A stretch of 52,344 nucleotides of DNA from the NCBI GenBank assembly GCA_030560485.1, contig JAKTTS010000044.1, positions 1 to 52,344 on the forward strand, given 5' to 3'. Position 1 is the stretch's first letter; every line of letters starts with the position of its first letter. The stretch comes from Ascoidea tarda (nom. inval.). Lineage: Eukaryota > Ascomycota > Saccharomycetes > Ascoideales > Ascoideaceae. Of the stretch, positions 1 through 11,300 are shown piece by piece. The translations under genes and the position numbers were made by a program. The notes beneath the pieces were generated by a model. The model saw nothing but the letters and a program-made list of their open reading frames with translations. It searched no databases and was not told where the DNA came from.

Positions 1-116
1 AAACATTAGATGATGAAAACATCAAAGCAAATTATAAGGATGGTGTTTTGGTTCTTAACATTCCAAAATTAGGCAAAAAAGCTAATGAAAACACTCATCG
101 TATCACCATTTCCTGA
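1..116 (+). CDS. Small heat-shock protein (HSP20 family), 3' end only
   Basis: The window opens inside a reading frame whose last 37 codons start at base 3 and stop with TGA at 114-116. The peptide contains YKDGVLVLNIPKL, which matches the last strand of the alpha-crystallin domain (DGVL followed by an IPK-type motif) seen in yeast Hsp26 and Hsp42. Members are ATP-independent chaperones that hold unfolding proteins in oligomers. The start and N-terminal part lie outside the window, so length and exact orthology cannot be judged. The call rests on this one motif and on how it sits just before the C-terminus, as in the family. Confidence 0.72.
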   Translation, partial: TLDDENIKANYKDGVLVLNIPKLGKKANENTHRITIS

Positions 117-685
117 GTAGGCAGCAGATTCAGGCTAGTTTCGCTGAATGTGCTCTTTATATAGCTTGTAGTGTCGAGAAGCATTTATATAGCCTTTGCA
201 ATACACAACTCTGAAGAATATACCACGAGAGCCCTGCTGTTGCAGCTGTATTAGAAGCTGGAACTGGCCCAAGCACAACAGTTCGACTCAGAGCAACTGC
301 TGCCATCAACAAGCATCTTTCTGGTGCACTGGTCGTTGAATAGGGAGCAGTGCTGGGGTTGAAAGAGCGAGAGCAGCGAAAGAGACTCCTTTGAGGTGTG
401 ATTGTGTTGTTCCACATTTTGGTTTTCTGCACCTTCTCCTTTTATATTTGCTCTTTCGCCTCTTTTCCTTTTTCTAAAAAACACTACCAATACCAACACC
501 AACACCACACAGACCCACCATTGCTGGTAGAGCTGTTTATTATATTACTGATCTTCTTTACCTGCTTGCAATAGAACTCTTTCTAACCCTAAGTTGCTCA
601 CCACTGCCGCCACCAGCTGAGATACCCACTGTTTCTATTTGATAACTATCAATCAACCACTCGATTTTCATTTCTTCTTGTCAAA
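117..685. other. Intergenic, HSP20 3' end to CDC53
   Basis: No convincing gene. Short antisense frames cross it, but they are low complexity and match nothing I know. Around 483-515 there is an ACC/CAA-rich tract (repeats of 'ccaacac' type), and pyrimidine-rich sequence runs up to the CDC53 start, as expected of a yeast 5' leader. It must hold the terminator of the heat-shock gene and the CDC53 promoter. Confidence 0.6.
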
Positions 686-3127
686 ATGAATTTGGATATG
701 GATGTAGATGGTATGAAAAGACAACTTGATTTGACATGGAGCAATATCGAGCCAAACTTGCAAACAATCTTGGGTTCCAACTTCAACAATGCTCAATCTC
801 CAAAACTACATATGGAGACCTACACTGCTGTTTATAATTTCTGTTTGAGAATGTCTCTTACTACAAACCAATCACCAAGCTCATTTAACTCTTTGATTCT
901 TGGTTATGATCAAGTCATTTTCCAATTATATACAAATGTCAGGGACTATCTTGCTGGGTATGTCAACAATTTACAAATCCAACCAGACGAGAACTTTTTA
1001 CAGTTTTATGTCAGAACCTGGTCAAGATTCAATATCGGTTCTGCTTATCTCAACCACATTTTCGATTATCTTAATCGATACTGGCTAACCAAACAAAAAA
1101 CCGATTACGCTAACGATATCTCTGATATAAATACTTTATGTTTAGTTCAATGGAGAGATTATATGTTCAATCCAAATTCCCGGGATTTAATTGACGAAAT
1201 TTTAAATCAAATTGAATTGCAAAGAAATAATCATTATATCGATACTTCTATCTTATCAAAGGCTATCAGTTCAATGGTTTTATTAGGAATAAATAATAAT
1301 AGCAGCAACATCAATAATAATAACAACAATAATAATAGTAATAATAACAATAATAACAATAGCAATACTGCTAATAATAACAATTACAATTCTGTTCCAT
1401 TTGAATTTAAAAAGGCCACATTATCTCTTTATATTGACTGCTTTGAAAACGTGTTTTTAGAAAGAACTGCTAAATTTTACGACAACGAATCAAATGATTA
1501 CTTGAAACACCACAACGTAATTGACTACATGAAAAAAGCTGAAAGCAGAATCAATGAAGAAATCTCAAGATTATTCTATTTAGATGATCATACAAAGCCT
1601 TTATTAATTGAAACTTTAGATAAAAGTTTGATTAAAAAACACGCTGAAGAACTATACATTGAATTTGATAATTTATTAGCCGCAAATGATAACGAAAATG
1701 TTCATAGAATGTACACTTTGCTAAAAAGAGTTCCTGATACTTTGACTGTATTGGCAAATTTATTCCAAAACTACGTTAGAAGAGAGGGCCTCAAAGAAGT
1801 TTTAAATATCAAAAACAATAGCACCACGACTGGCAATGGTCCAGTCAATGCCAAGTTATACGTCAAAGTTTTAATCAAAGTTTATTTGAAATATAAAAGT
1901 ATTGTTAGGGAAGCCTTTGAAGACTATCACACTTTTACTAAAGCATTGGATGAGTCCTGCAGAGATTATATCAATTTCAACGCAATCGCATCACCAAGAG
2001 TGAATTTCAATAATACAGGAAACCTAGGAAATTTGGGCAACTCCAAGACTCCAGAATATTTGGCCAAATATGCAGACATGTTATTGAAAAAGAAAAACAA
2101 AGAAAGTGATATCACTAACAATATGAGCGAGGACGATATTATGATTATTTTCACGTTTTTAAATGATAAAGATGCATTTGAGATCCATTATAGAAAATTA
2201 TTGGCTAAAAGATTAATATACGGAACATCTTCAAATTTAGAAGCAGAGGAAAGCTTAATTACGAGATTGCAAAGAGAAAACTCAATTGAATATACATCAA
2301 AAATGACCAAAATGTTCCAGGATATGAAGGCGTCAGAAAACCTCAAAAACGAATTTTTTGATAAAGTAACAAAACTACCAAATAAGGATGAGATTATAAA
2401 GGATTTCAATCCATACATTTTATCAGAGACAATGTGGCCATTTAAACCATACAAGTATAATTTTAAGCTTCCTGAAGAATTGGAGCCCACGCATGATTTA
2501 TTGGAATCGTTATATACAATGAAACACTCGGGAAGATTTGTTAAATGGATCTGGAATTTATGTAGAGGAGAAGTTAAGGCCAATCTATCAAGACCCGGAA
2601 AACCGCCATTCATGCTAACAATGTCGCTATTTCAAATGTCTATAATATTGCCATTCAATAAGAAACCGACATATACATTTAAGGAACTCTTGGATATTAC
2701 GAAATTGCCCTCTGAGCAATTGGCAGGAAACATTACGCCATTCGTTACATTGAGATTATTGAATCAAAGCCCACCAAATGCAATCAACCCAGATACCAAA
2801 TTCACAGTGGTCAAGGAGTATCGATCAAAAAGAATGAGAGTCAATTTTGCTGCCAACATTCGAATTGAACAAAAGCAAGAAGAGGAAGACACTGCGAAAG
2901 AGATATCCGACGACAGACGACTCTTCTTGAAGGCTTGCATTGTGAGAATCATGAAGGCTAGAAAGACATTGAAACATGTCACATTATTAACTGAAGTGAT
3001 CAATCAGTCCCACTCTCGATTCAATGCTCAGCCAAACGACATCAAAAAGTGCATCGACGACCTAATCGAGCGTGCGTACCTCAAGAGACAAGATGGCAAC
3101 AACGACGTCTACGAATATCTCGCCTAG
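686..3127 (+). CDS. CDC53: Cullin, SCF ubiquitin ligase scaffold
   Basis: 813 residues, close to the 815 of S. cerevisiae Cdc53. Cullin 1 bridges Skp1/F-box proteins at its N-terminus and the RING protein Rbx1/Hrt1 at its C-terminus, in nucleus and cytoplasm. The N-terminal half carries the helical cullin repeats. The cullin homology domain starts near residue 455 (KYADMLLKKKNK) and includes FHYRKLLAKRLI-type sequence (here EIHYRKLLAKRLI). The winged-helix end has IVRIMKARK, the neddylation site, with the modified lysine at about residue 757, and the protein ends in YEYLA, the classic cullin terminus. Odd: an asparagine-rich insert of about 35 residues near 201-235 inside the cullin repeats, encoded by mixed AAT/AAC codons. 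No in-frame CTG codon was seen. The ATG at 686 is the first in frame after a pyrimidine-rich leader. Confidence 0.96.
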   Translation: MNLDMDVDGMKRQLDLTWSNIEPNLQTILGSNFNNAQSPKLHMETYTAVYNFCLRMSLTTNQSPSSFNSLILGYDQVIFQLYTNVRDYLAGYVNNLQIQPDENFLQFYVRTWSRFNIGSAYLNHIFDYLNRYWLTKQKTDYANDISDINTLCLVQWRDYMFNPNSRDLIDEILNQIELQRNNHYIDTSILSKAISSMVLLGINNNSSNINNNNNNNNSNNNNNNNSNTANNNNYNSVPFEFKKATLSLYIDCFENVFLERTAKFYDNESNDYLKHHNVIDYMKKAESRINEEISRLFYLDDHTKPLLIETLDKSLIKKHAEELYIEFDNLLAANDNENVHRMYTLLKRVPDTLTVLANLFQNYVRREGLKEVLNIKNNSTTTGNGPVNAKLYVKVLIKVYLKYKSIVREAFEDYHTFTKALDESCRDYINFNAIASPRVNFNNTGNLGNLGNSKTPEYLAKYADMLLKKKNKESDITNNMSEDDIMIIFTFLNDKDAFEIHYRKLLAKRLIYGTSSNLEAEESLITRLQRENSIEYTSKMTKMFQDMKASENLKNEFFDKVTKLPNKDEIIKDFNPYILSETMWPFKPYKYNFKLPEELEPTHDLLESLYTMKHSGRFVKWIWNLCRGEVKANLSRPGKPPFMLTMSLFQMSIILPFNKKPTYTFKELLDITKLPSEQLAGNITPFVTLRLLNQSPPNAINPDTKFTVVKEYRSKRMRVNFAANIRIEQKQEEEDTAKEISDDRRLFLKACIVRIMKARKTLKHVTLLTEVINQSHSRFNAQPNDIKKCIDDLIERAYLKRQDGNNDVYEYLA

Positions 3128-3588
3128 GGGAGATGTAGCACCATCGTAACCCTTTTCTTCTATTTTAGTCTTCTATATCTTGACATGATTGTTCTTGCTG
3201 TAAATGTCCAAATTTCATTTGCTCTGGAAGCAATGGTAAAAAAGTCCGGTTCCCGAAAATGCAGGTGTCGCTTGTGACTAGAAGCCTTTAAAACCAGGAA
3301 TGGAGTAGCCGCATGAGACAGCGCTTGCACACATCTGCATGCCTGTCTATGCGCCTAGCCTGCGTACAACAGCTAAGTCGGATTTCAGCAGAATTGTTTC
3401 ACGTAGCATTAAAGCGTAATAAGCGCGTGACAAACGCGTGGTTTTTGTGTGAGAGGGTTGGAAGCGCACGTGCTGGTCTGCTGCTGAAGATGATGAATGG
3501 TAAATGGAAGGCGGTACTCGAGTCACAGTTAAAAGCAATGGAACAGCCATTCAAAGGCCATTCAGGGGACTCTCTGGAGACGATACGA

Positions 3589-3622
3589 TAGAGATGACGA
3601 GATGACGAGATGACGAGATGGT
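3589..3622 (+). repeat. Short tandem repeat, 10-bp unit
   Basis: The unit GAGATGACGA is repeated about three times, ending in GAGATGGT. It lies between CDC53 and the homocitrate synthase gene, in no credible coding frame. It is a minisatellite likely to vary between strains. Confidence 0.75.
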
Positions 3623-3733
3623 GGTTCAACGAGTGCTATCAACCTCCCTCATTTCATCTCATCGAGAACAGACCCGATAAGCATATTTTGAGCGAGAGAC
3701 GTGAGAGCATTTATTCATTTATGGACGTCTCGC

Positions 3734-3764
3734 CATTGGAGAAGCCATTGGAGAAGCCATTGAA
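3734..3764 (+). repeat. Short tandem repeat, 12-bp unit
   Basis: CCATTGGAGAAG is repeated twice and followed by a partial copy (CCATTGAAGG). It lies in the same non-coding stretch as the 10-bp array about 120 bp upstream. Confidence 0.7.
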
Positions 3765-4561
3765 GGTGCAAGTTTTTTCAGGCAGACAAAACAACTTCCA
3801 TTTGCACCGAATAATCAACAGATGAATATATTCTGGTATGGTTAACTGTAATTTTACGGTGAAAGCTTTGATTTCCTGGAAAATGACTAATTTGCGTTCT
3901 TAAACAAAGTCAAACTTGTCTCAAGAAACAAACTTTGCTCGAGAGTTCAAGAGTTTTATTCTTAAACGGTTAAACCCCCAATAATTTACTCCATATTTCA
4001 AAGATAAAATGTTGTAATAATTTAAATCGTTTTAGTGGGTTTTACTTCCAAGCATCCAAACCTTTTTGTTTGATTCCATCAATTTTGTTTTTCTCCCATT
4101 AAAACAACCGTAAAAAAAATGAGCAATAATAGATTCTTTTCCAGATGGAAAACCAAAATTATTGGACGAAATTATTAGTCACACTGAAATAAGTCACACA
4201 CCTTATTTTTTCCACTAAATTTCTTTTATTTTTCAATTTATAGTTTAATTATCGAAAATTTTTTTGTTTTTTTTCTATTTCAAAGAAAAAAATTGATTCA
4301 AGTTATATATAAATATCTTCTTTCACTTGACATTTTTTCCTTGGAATTTTATCTTTTTTATCTATCCTACAACAAGGAAAAGAGACGAATTCTATCAACG
4401 TTTTTATAAATATTTTAATTTAATTTACTTAAGTTGATTTCAGCTTTTTATTTCTTTATCATACCACATCACAATCGCATCATATTAAATTGCACTATTT
4501 ATTTTACTGATTTTTTAATTCCATATTCTCATTTCTTTTAAATAATCACTGATTCCTCAAA

Positions 4562-5905
4562 ATGACTGCCGAAAATACCACTTACAAAAAAGTTGGAGAG
4601 TCAATTCAACAACCAAGACAAGTGAATCCTTATGGTCCAAATCCTGCTGACTATTTATCAAACGTTTCGAATTTCCAACTAATCGAATCAACTCTTAGAG
4701 AGGGTGAACAATTTGCTAATGCGTTCTTCACAACTGAAAAAAAAATCGAAATTGCTAAAGCCTTGGATGATTTTGGTGTTGACTATATCGAACTAACAAG
4801 TCCTGTTGCCTCTGAACAATCAAGAAAAGATTGTGAGAGCATTTGCAAATTGGGCTTGAAAGCAAAAATATTAACCCACATCAGATGCCATATGGACGAT
4901 GCAAGAGTAGCTGTTGAAACCGGTGTCGATGGTGTAGATGTCGTTATTGGTACTTCCCAGTTTTTAAGGCAGTATTCTCATGGTAAAGACATGCAATACA
5001 TCACCAACTCTGCAATTGAAGTGATTCAATACGTCAAATCCAAAGGCATAGAAATAAGATTCTCGTCTGAGGACTCGTTTAGATCTGATATTGTTGATTT
5101 ACTAAATATTTACAAAACTGTTGACAAAATCGGTGTGAATAGAGTTGGTATTGCTGACACTGTTGGGTGTGCTAATCCAAGACAGGTTTATGATTTAGTT
5201 CGTACTCTTAAATCTGTTGTACACTGTGATATCGAATGCCATTTCCACAACGATACCGGATGTGCTATAGCCAATGCTTACACTGCATTGGAAGCTGGTG
5301 CAAGGTTAATTGACGTTTCGGTTTTGGGTATTGGTGAAAGAAATGGTATCACTCCATTAGGTGGGTTGATGGCAAGAATGATTGCTGCTGACAGAGAATA
5401 CGTTTTATCCAAATACAAACTACACAAACTAAGAGATATTGAAAACTTGGTCAGTGAAGCAGTCCAGGTCAATATCCCATTTAACAACCCAATCACAGGT
5501 TTTTGTGCTTTTACTCATAAAGCTGGTATTCATTCCAAAGCCATATTGGCTAATCCTTCCACCTACGAGATTTTGAATCCAAGCGATTTTGGTTTGACCA
5601 GATATATCCATTTTGCTCACAGACTAACTGGATGGAATGCTATTAAAACCAGAGTTGAGCAATTGAACTTGAAATTGACCGATCAACAGTGCAAAATAAT
5701 TACAAGTAAAGTCAAAAGTTTGGCTGATATTAGACCATTGAATATCGATGATGTCGACTCTATTATCAAAGACTACCACGCCGACATAAATACTCCTCAG
5801 ATATTTCCAAAATCTGCTGCTAATGGTACTGCTGATGTTATCGATGAAGATATATCTATTGCTGATGGTCCAGCTCCAAAAAGAGCTAGAGTGAATGGCC
5901 ATTAA
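4562..5905 (+). CDS. LYS20: Homocitrate synthase
   Basis: 447 residues, near the usual length of fungal Lys20/Lys21. It condenses acetyl-CoA with 2-oxoglutarate to homocitrate, the first and feedback-controlled step of the alpha-aminoadipate lysine pathway. The DRE-TIM barrel is clear: STLREGEQF at residues 43-51 (catalytic Arg and metal/substrate ligands), IELTSPVAS, then ECHFHNDTG with the metal-binding His227 and His229, and [13 protein letters not shown] after it. The C-terminal LeuA-like part has [15 protein letters not shown]. The extreme C-terminus ([11 protein letters not shown]) is basic and could act as a nuclear signal; the S. cerevisiae enzymes are unexpectedly nuclear. Whether it is orthologous to LYS20 or LYS21 cannot be told, since those arose by a Saccharomyces-side duplication. 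No in-frame CTG. Confidence 0.96.
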   Translation: MTAENTTYKKVGESIQQPRQVNPYGPNPADYLSNVSNFQLIESTLREGEQFANAFFTTEKKIEIAKALDDFGVDYIELTSPVASEQSRKDCESICKLGLKAKILTHIRCHMDDARVAVETGVDGVDVVIGTSQFLRQYSHGKDMQYITNSAIEVIQYVKSKGIEIRFSSEDSFRSDIVDLLNIYKTVDKIGVNRVGIADTVGCANPRQVYDLVRTLKSVVHCDIECHFHNDTGCAIANAYTALEAGARLIDVSVLGIGERNGITPLGGLMARMIAADREYVLSKYKLHKLRDIENLVSEAVQVNIPFNNPITGFCAFTHKAGIHSKAILANPSTYEILNPSDFGLTRYIHFAHRLTGWNAIKTRVEQLNLKLTDQQCKIITSKVKSLADIRPLNIDDVDSIIKDYHADINTPQIFPKSAANGTADVIDEDISIADGPAPKRARVNGH

Positions 5906-6776
5906 ACAAATCAATTCAATAAAAAAACAATCAAATTAAAAAACAATCAAATTAAAAAAATAAAAAAATAAAAAAATAAAAAATAAAAAAATTAGAAAAA
6001 TGGGTTAGCAACAAAAAAATTTAATGGTCACTGTCGAGAAACATTTTGTTTATTTCCTTATTTTAATCACTTCACTTCTTGGTTTTTTGTTTATTAGAAA
6101 ATAACTTTTTTATTGTCTATATTCGTATTTGTATAGATATATACTGAAACTGCAAAACAATAAAATAAGCTGTTGCTTTTGGGTATTTTCCTTCCTGTGT
6201 TTCTTTCCTGCTCCTCGTCTCTCATTGGCTGGAACAGAACAAAGGTCTAGACCCGACCGAAAAACAAAAACACACCCACGAACACGGGTTAAATCCACAG
6301 TAATGGCAAATGCGTTTTCATGCTGCTGTTCCCACAGCTGTGGATCTCAGCTCCTCACCACTTTTTTGGGGCGATTTGCAGAAGAAACTGAGCTGATTTG
6401 AAGAGTGAACTGGGTAATTTCACTCTGGCACTTAGATTTTAGTGGGAAAAACTAGAACAGTAACAGCAGCAGCAATGGAAACCTGTTTTTTTGGGCACAG
6501 TCTGCGTGGAAATGGCTCAGAGATAGCCTCTTCCTTAGCCAACTCCTGCCCTGCGCAATTTATCACTGATCGATATCAAATGAACGAAAAAAAAAAAGCA
6601 AAAAGCAAAAAAGCAACAGAAGCTGATTCTACTTCCATCAATAAAAACCACTGCTTTCTCTTCGTTTACTCTTTGGATTCCAGCGACTAATACAACACTC
6701 TACAATAGCTTGCACTAGCTCACGCTCCTCCATTTTACTCATAATCTGATTTATTCCAGTAGACCTCTGATCCCAA
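5906..6776. other. Intergenic, homocitrate synthase to DMT transporter
   Basis: It begins with an A-rich block (about 5920-6000) built of repeated 'aaaaaat' and 'acaatcaaatta' units that probably forms the 3' end region of the upstream gene. The rest is a mixed-composition promoter with CAG/AGC-rich patches near 6463-6478. Frames of 82-90 codons here show no domain, and I regard them as chance. Confidence 0.5.
5921..5993 (+). repeat. A-rich low-complexity tract
   Basis: Two copies of an AACAATCAAATTAAAA unit run into about five copies of TAAAAAA just past the homocitrate synthase stop codon. This probably serves as 3'-end-forming sequence and is prone to length change. Confidence 0.7.
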
Positions 6777-7907
6777 ATGTCTGCTTCAACTCCTTTATTG
6801 GACACTACTTTCTACGATATCTCTTCAGATGAAGAAACCTACCAGAATGACAATAGATCCATTTTTTCTACACTGTCCATAAGCACACTAAATACCTTTA
6901 ACAATATCAAACATCGCATACTAGACTTTTATGACAGAAATATTGGTTTGGGCTATGTGATGATTGCAATGTTTGCATCTTCTTTGATGTTGGTTGGAAC
7001 AAAATTACTAGAATTCGACGATGACTACCAGAAAGCAATGCATCCTTTGCAAATTTTATTTGTCAGAATGATCTTCACTGTTATAATATGCTGGACTTAT
7101 ATGTACTTTATACCCATTCCTGATGCTCCCTGGGGTCCTAAGAAATTTAGATTTCTACTATGCCTAAGAGGTGTGGTAGGCTTTTTTGGTGTCTTTGGCT
7201 TGTACTATTCTGTGCTCTACTTGTCTGTTTCTGATGCTGTTGTTATAACTTTTTTGAATCCCTCAATTGTTGCCCTCGAAGCGTTTATCATTTTACGTGA
7301 AAATTACTCTCTATTTGAAGGCATAGCTGCTACTCTCTCATTTGGTGGTGTTATATTGATTGCAAGACCTGCCTCGATCTTTGGCCAAAGTCAAGACTTT
7401 GATGATAATATAGAATCTCCTGATAATAGCTTGAGAGCTTCGGCTGTTATTGTAGCACTTTGGGGTGTCTTTTGTGCTGCCTCTGTTGTTATAATTCTCA
7501 GGCATATGGGCAATAAAGTTCACACTTTAATCACTGTCCAGTATTTTTCTTTATACTGTCTAATTGTCTCTGGTTTGGGTCTTATTTTCATTCCAAGCTT
7601 ATCATCGGTTTGGCCCCATACTTTGAAACAATGGTTGTTACTACTACTAGTTAGTGTTTGTGGGTTTTGCAACCAGTTTTTTTTAACTTTGGGTGTTCAA
7701 AAAGAGAAAAAAGCTGGAAGAGCTGCTTTAATGAACTATACCCAAATGATGTGGGCTCTTGTATGGGACATTGTAATCTTCAATCATCTTCCAAGTGTTT
7801 TAAGCTTTATTGGTTTCACAGTTATCTTAGGTTCTGCTTTGGCTGTTTTGTTATTAAAACCAAAAGATAATGTCAAAAAACCTGATGATCAAGACATTGA
7901 ATTATAA
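6777..7907 (+). CDS. DMT-superfamily (EamA) membrane transporter
   Basis: 376 residues with about ten hydrophobic segments (roughly 58-75, 88-108, 125-147, 152-170, 178-195, 222-240, 250-272, 282-305, 315-335, 340-360) in two halves, the EamA layout. FGVFGLYYSVLYLSVSDAV and FLNPSIVALEAFIILRE match the first EamA unit, and GVILIARP closes it. The acidic, Ser/Thr-rich N-terminus is cytosolic. The best match I recall is the uncharacterised S. cerevisiae pair YMR253C/YPL264C. The substrate is unknown, and drug or metabolite export is only a family-level guess. The central loop (residues 199-222) is polar and acidic. Confidence 0.85.
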   Translation: MSASTPLLDTTFYDISSDEETYQNDNRSIFSTLSISTLNTFNNIKHRILDFYDRNIGLGYVMIAMFASSLMLVGTKLLEFDDDYQKAMHPLQILFVRMIFTVIICWTYMYFIPIPDAPWGPKKFRFLLCLRGVVGFFGVFGLYYSVLYLSVSDAVVITFLNPSIVALEAFIILRENYSLFEGIAATLSFGGVILIARPASIFGQSQDFDDNIESPDNSLRASAVIVALWGVFCAASVVIILRHMGNKVHTLITVQYFSLYCLIVSGLGLIFIPSLSSVWPHTLKQWLLLLLVSVCGFCNQFFLTLGVQKEKKAGRAALMNYTQMMWALVWDIVIFNHLPSVLSFIGFTVILGSALAVLLLKPKDNVKKPDDQDIEL

Positions 7908-8322
7908 AAAAAAATACAAAAACATCAACTTTAATTATCAAATTTACTCTATTTTTTGGGTTTTATCAAATTCATTTTACTTTTCGGATTTATTGAACTT
8001 CTTTTACTTTTTTGGGCTTATCAATGTTATTGAATTTAGAATATAATCACTTTTTTCTTTTTTTTTTTCTTTTTTATTTACTCTTTACACTGTGTATTTT
8101 TGTGAAGATGTTTTTTCACTCTTATATATTTATTTCATTTTTATGCTTTATTAATATATAGATGGTTTATGTTTTATTTCTCAATTGCATTTGGCTCTTT
8201 GTTTTTATTTTTTGTAGGTTTCTTATCCTCCTTCTTTTTTATAGGACGGAAAAAAGCACCTTGGTTATCTACTGCTATCTCTCCTTGAAAATGGTCTAAA
8301 GCTCTTTTCCTTTACAGTTGCA
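7908..8322. other. Intergenic, DMT gene to SNF2 gene
   Basis: AT- and T-rich, with poly-T runs near 8050-8095. No gene on the + strand. On the minus strand about 45 purine-rich codons (roughly 8190-8310) stay open, but no ATG, splice donor or domain supports them. Confidence 0.5.
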
Positions 8323-11300
8323 ATGCTAAAAACAAAGAATATAGAGGTATGTTGTCTTTCTTTTCAAATGCTTCTCACAGCTTCACATCTTTCTCTGAAG
8401 AAGAGCCAATTACGTTCGGATCTGCTGTCTTTGGCAAACACTAACTAGATGCTCTGCAAATAGAACTATAATCTTCTACAGTCCACAGCTAAAACTACAA
8501 ATAACTTGTACAGTTTGATTCCCTTGGGCGTTTTATATTTTTATGGCTTTCCTAAGCTTGCTTGTCAAGAAGCAATAGCTCCTGATAGTTGGCATTGGTT
8601 TAGTCTTCCATCTGCTCCTTCCCCAAACTTTACTGTTAATGGAACCAACCACTCGTTATCAAATTTGGTCCTCGACTTGAGATATCTCTCTGAAAGATCC
8701 CAAATCAGAATCACTTATAAAATATTTGCTTTCCAGCTACTAGTGCTCAGAATCTACGTTGTTCCCACAGATATTGAAAATCATGAATTCATTTTTACTT
8801 TGAATAACTACTTTTCCAGAGGCAAATCAATACATTGGCATCAGGATAAATACAGAAAAATATTATCAAATCTAATTAAAATATTGGACTTTGATCAAGA
8901 TTCATGGAATCTTCATGAGTCAATTTATACTAAATCTCAAAAATATGATAAAAAAATTCTTGTCTTTCCTTGTTTAAAGGACCATTTTGAAACCTTTCGT
9001 GCACATCAACTTGGTGTTAATATTCACCTTCCATTTCCAAACTATGAAAAAATCGTTTCAGAAAATCAATTCTCTTTAAATTTCCATTTAAATCGATTGA
9101 TAAATCAAAAATCTGTTACCCAATTTATTTCATCGAATTTTAAAATTGATTCTTGTGACAAAATTTTAATAGATTTATACAACTCTATTCACTTTAATAA
9201 ACTAGACTTGAATAAAACTCAAAATTCTTTATTAACTCCTAAAAATAATCTGAAATCTGATTTCTCTGTTTTTCACTTTGAACTAGAAGAACTCATATCA
9301 AATGTAACCAATGATAATATTGGAGGATTGAAAAGTTCCTTATATGTTTTCCAAAAAGAATCGGTCATTAAAATGTTATGTCAGGAGTTTAACTCAAATT
9401 CAAATTTATTACCCAATTTATTTGCCTTTGCAACAAAAGAAAAAAATCCTGTTAATAATCAAAACTTTTATTTTGATATTCAAAATTTCAGCTTTTCAAA
9501 AAATGGAGATTATTATAAGATTCCCAAGGGAGGTATATTGGCAGAAAATATGGGTTTGGGTAAAACTTGTATGTGCTTAGCTCTAATTTGTCTAACAAAA
9601 TATCAATTGCCCACTGTTTCACACAACACTTTTAGTAAATTCTTATTTTTTAAACAAGAAAACTTCATAGAAGCTAAAAAAGTTAAAAAACTTACCGAGC
9701 TTTGTATTGATCAAATGAATGAAAAATTAGTTCCTTGGAGGCAATATCGAAATTTTATTCCAGAAATTTATATTTGCGATTTATATAAAAATCCACCATT
9801 TGTCAATATTGCTACCGAATATTTTACTGGTAGTAATCTTCATATTAGAAGATCTCAAAGAATTTTCGAACAAAATAAAAATAAAAATAATAATAATTCA
9901 AGAAAGATTCTAATTTCGTCTTCAACTCTTATTATTTGCCCTGATAATTTAGTCAAACAATGGGAAAATGAAATTGATAAACATGTTGAATCTCGATTTT
10001 TAAATGTTTTTCTAGCTCCAATATATCTTAATTTTCCTGACCCATCAGATTTGTTAGATTATGACATTGTTATGGTAAGTTTTTCAAAATTTAGTAGAGA
10101 ATTACTGAACAATCACTCACCTCTTCTTGATATTTATTGGAAAAGGATGATAGTAGATGAAGGTCATGGTATGAGCAGCAAAAGTTCAAAAAAAGTAGAG
10201 CTTTCAAAGAAGATATTTGCAGAAAGAAGGTGGGCAATAACAGGTACTCCAACAGCTGGTTTGACTGCTTTGCATTTAAATGAGGATTTATCTTATGAAG
10301 GTGACACAAATAAAACTGAAAAAAATGATGAAAATCCTAAAAGTCTCGATAGTTCAGAAAATTCTAATGAATATATAATTAAAGGAAAATTTTCATCAAA
10401 AGATGATTTGCAAAAATTAGGATTAATTATTTCTGGATTTTTAAGAATTGAACCATGGTCAAAAGATTTTTCATATTGGCACAAATTAATAGTCAAACCC
10501 TTTTTTAACAACAGCTATGGTTCTGTTCAGAAGTTAAAAGACCTATTAAATTCCACTATTATCAGACATAACCTAGTCGACATCCAAATTGAATCAGATT
10601 TATCTCCTCTTCATCATAAAGCAGTATTTTTAAATCCCTCTTTTCACAATAAATTGGCGCTTAACTTGTTTACTTCTGTTCTAGCTATTAATGCAGTAAC
10701 ATCTGAAAGAGTCGATCAAGATTATATGTTTCATCCTAAAAATGGCAAGGACCTTAAAACATTAATTACCAATTTACAAAGAGCTACCTTTTATTGGACT
10801 GGGTTTTCAAGATCTGATGTAGAAAATTCTTTAGCTATTTCAGAAAAATCTTTAAACATGATTAGATCTGATGGCGAGCCATACTATAATCCTGAAGATA
10901 GAGATTTATTAGAAAAAAGTATTAAAGTAGCTAAACAAGCTCTATCAAATGATATTTGGGAAACAAATTCAGTACTCCATGAAATGAGTTATTTTGTGTC
11001 TGGTTTACCTTCTCTTTATGTTGAAAGTTTTGCTAATACTGTCATTTCATATCAAAAGCATATAATTGGTCTCTATTCTTTTCTTCAATTGAGCGCTATT
11101 CAAGATTTTTTTTTTAAAAATAGGTTTTTGAAAGATGAAGATGAAAAGAGATTAGAGGAAAACCTTTTTAATAGTTCATGGATGGGTTGGGATGAATCTT
11201 GGAAAAATAAAGATAAAGCCCACAAAAATAGTAAAGTTGCTGATGTCCAAACAATTGAAATTGTGGAACAAAACCTGGAAAAACAAGAAGAAAATCACAA

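Larger units (their letters stand above)
3128..4561. other. Long intergenic region upstream of homocitrate synthase
   Basis: No gene supported. The frame at 3313-3591 has no recognisable domain and looks fortuitous. The first half is less AT-rich and contains two short tandem arrays (listed separately) and an ACGCGT at about 3436. The second half is AT-rich and promoter-like. TGACTAA at 3884-3890 and TTAGTCA at 4175-4181 are one base from the Gcn4 site TGACTCA; Gcn4 control is known for lysine genes, but these variants are weak evidence. Confidence 0.5.

Noticed and set aside
3313-3591. 92-codon frame between CDC53 and homocitrate synthase
   Set aside because: No domain, no promoter or codon pattern like the neighbours, and overlapped by equally long frames on the other strand.
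8185-8315. About 45 open purine-rich codons on the minus strand before the SNF2 gene
   Set aside because: No ATG, and candidate acceptors upstream lead into frames with early stops; purine-rich DNA lacks stops by composition.
8506-8508. TTG as the start of the SNF2-family protein
   Set aside because: Yeast genes rarely start at TTG, and a complete ATG exon with splice signals lies just upstream in frame.
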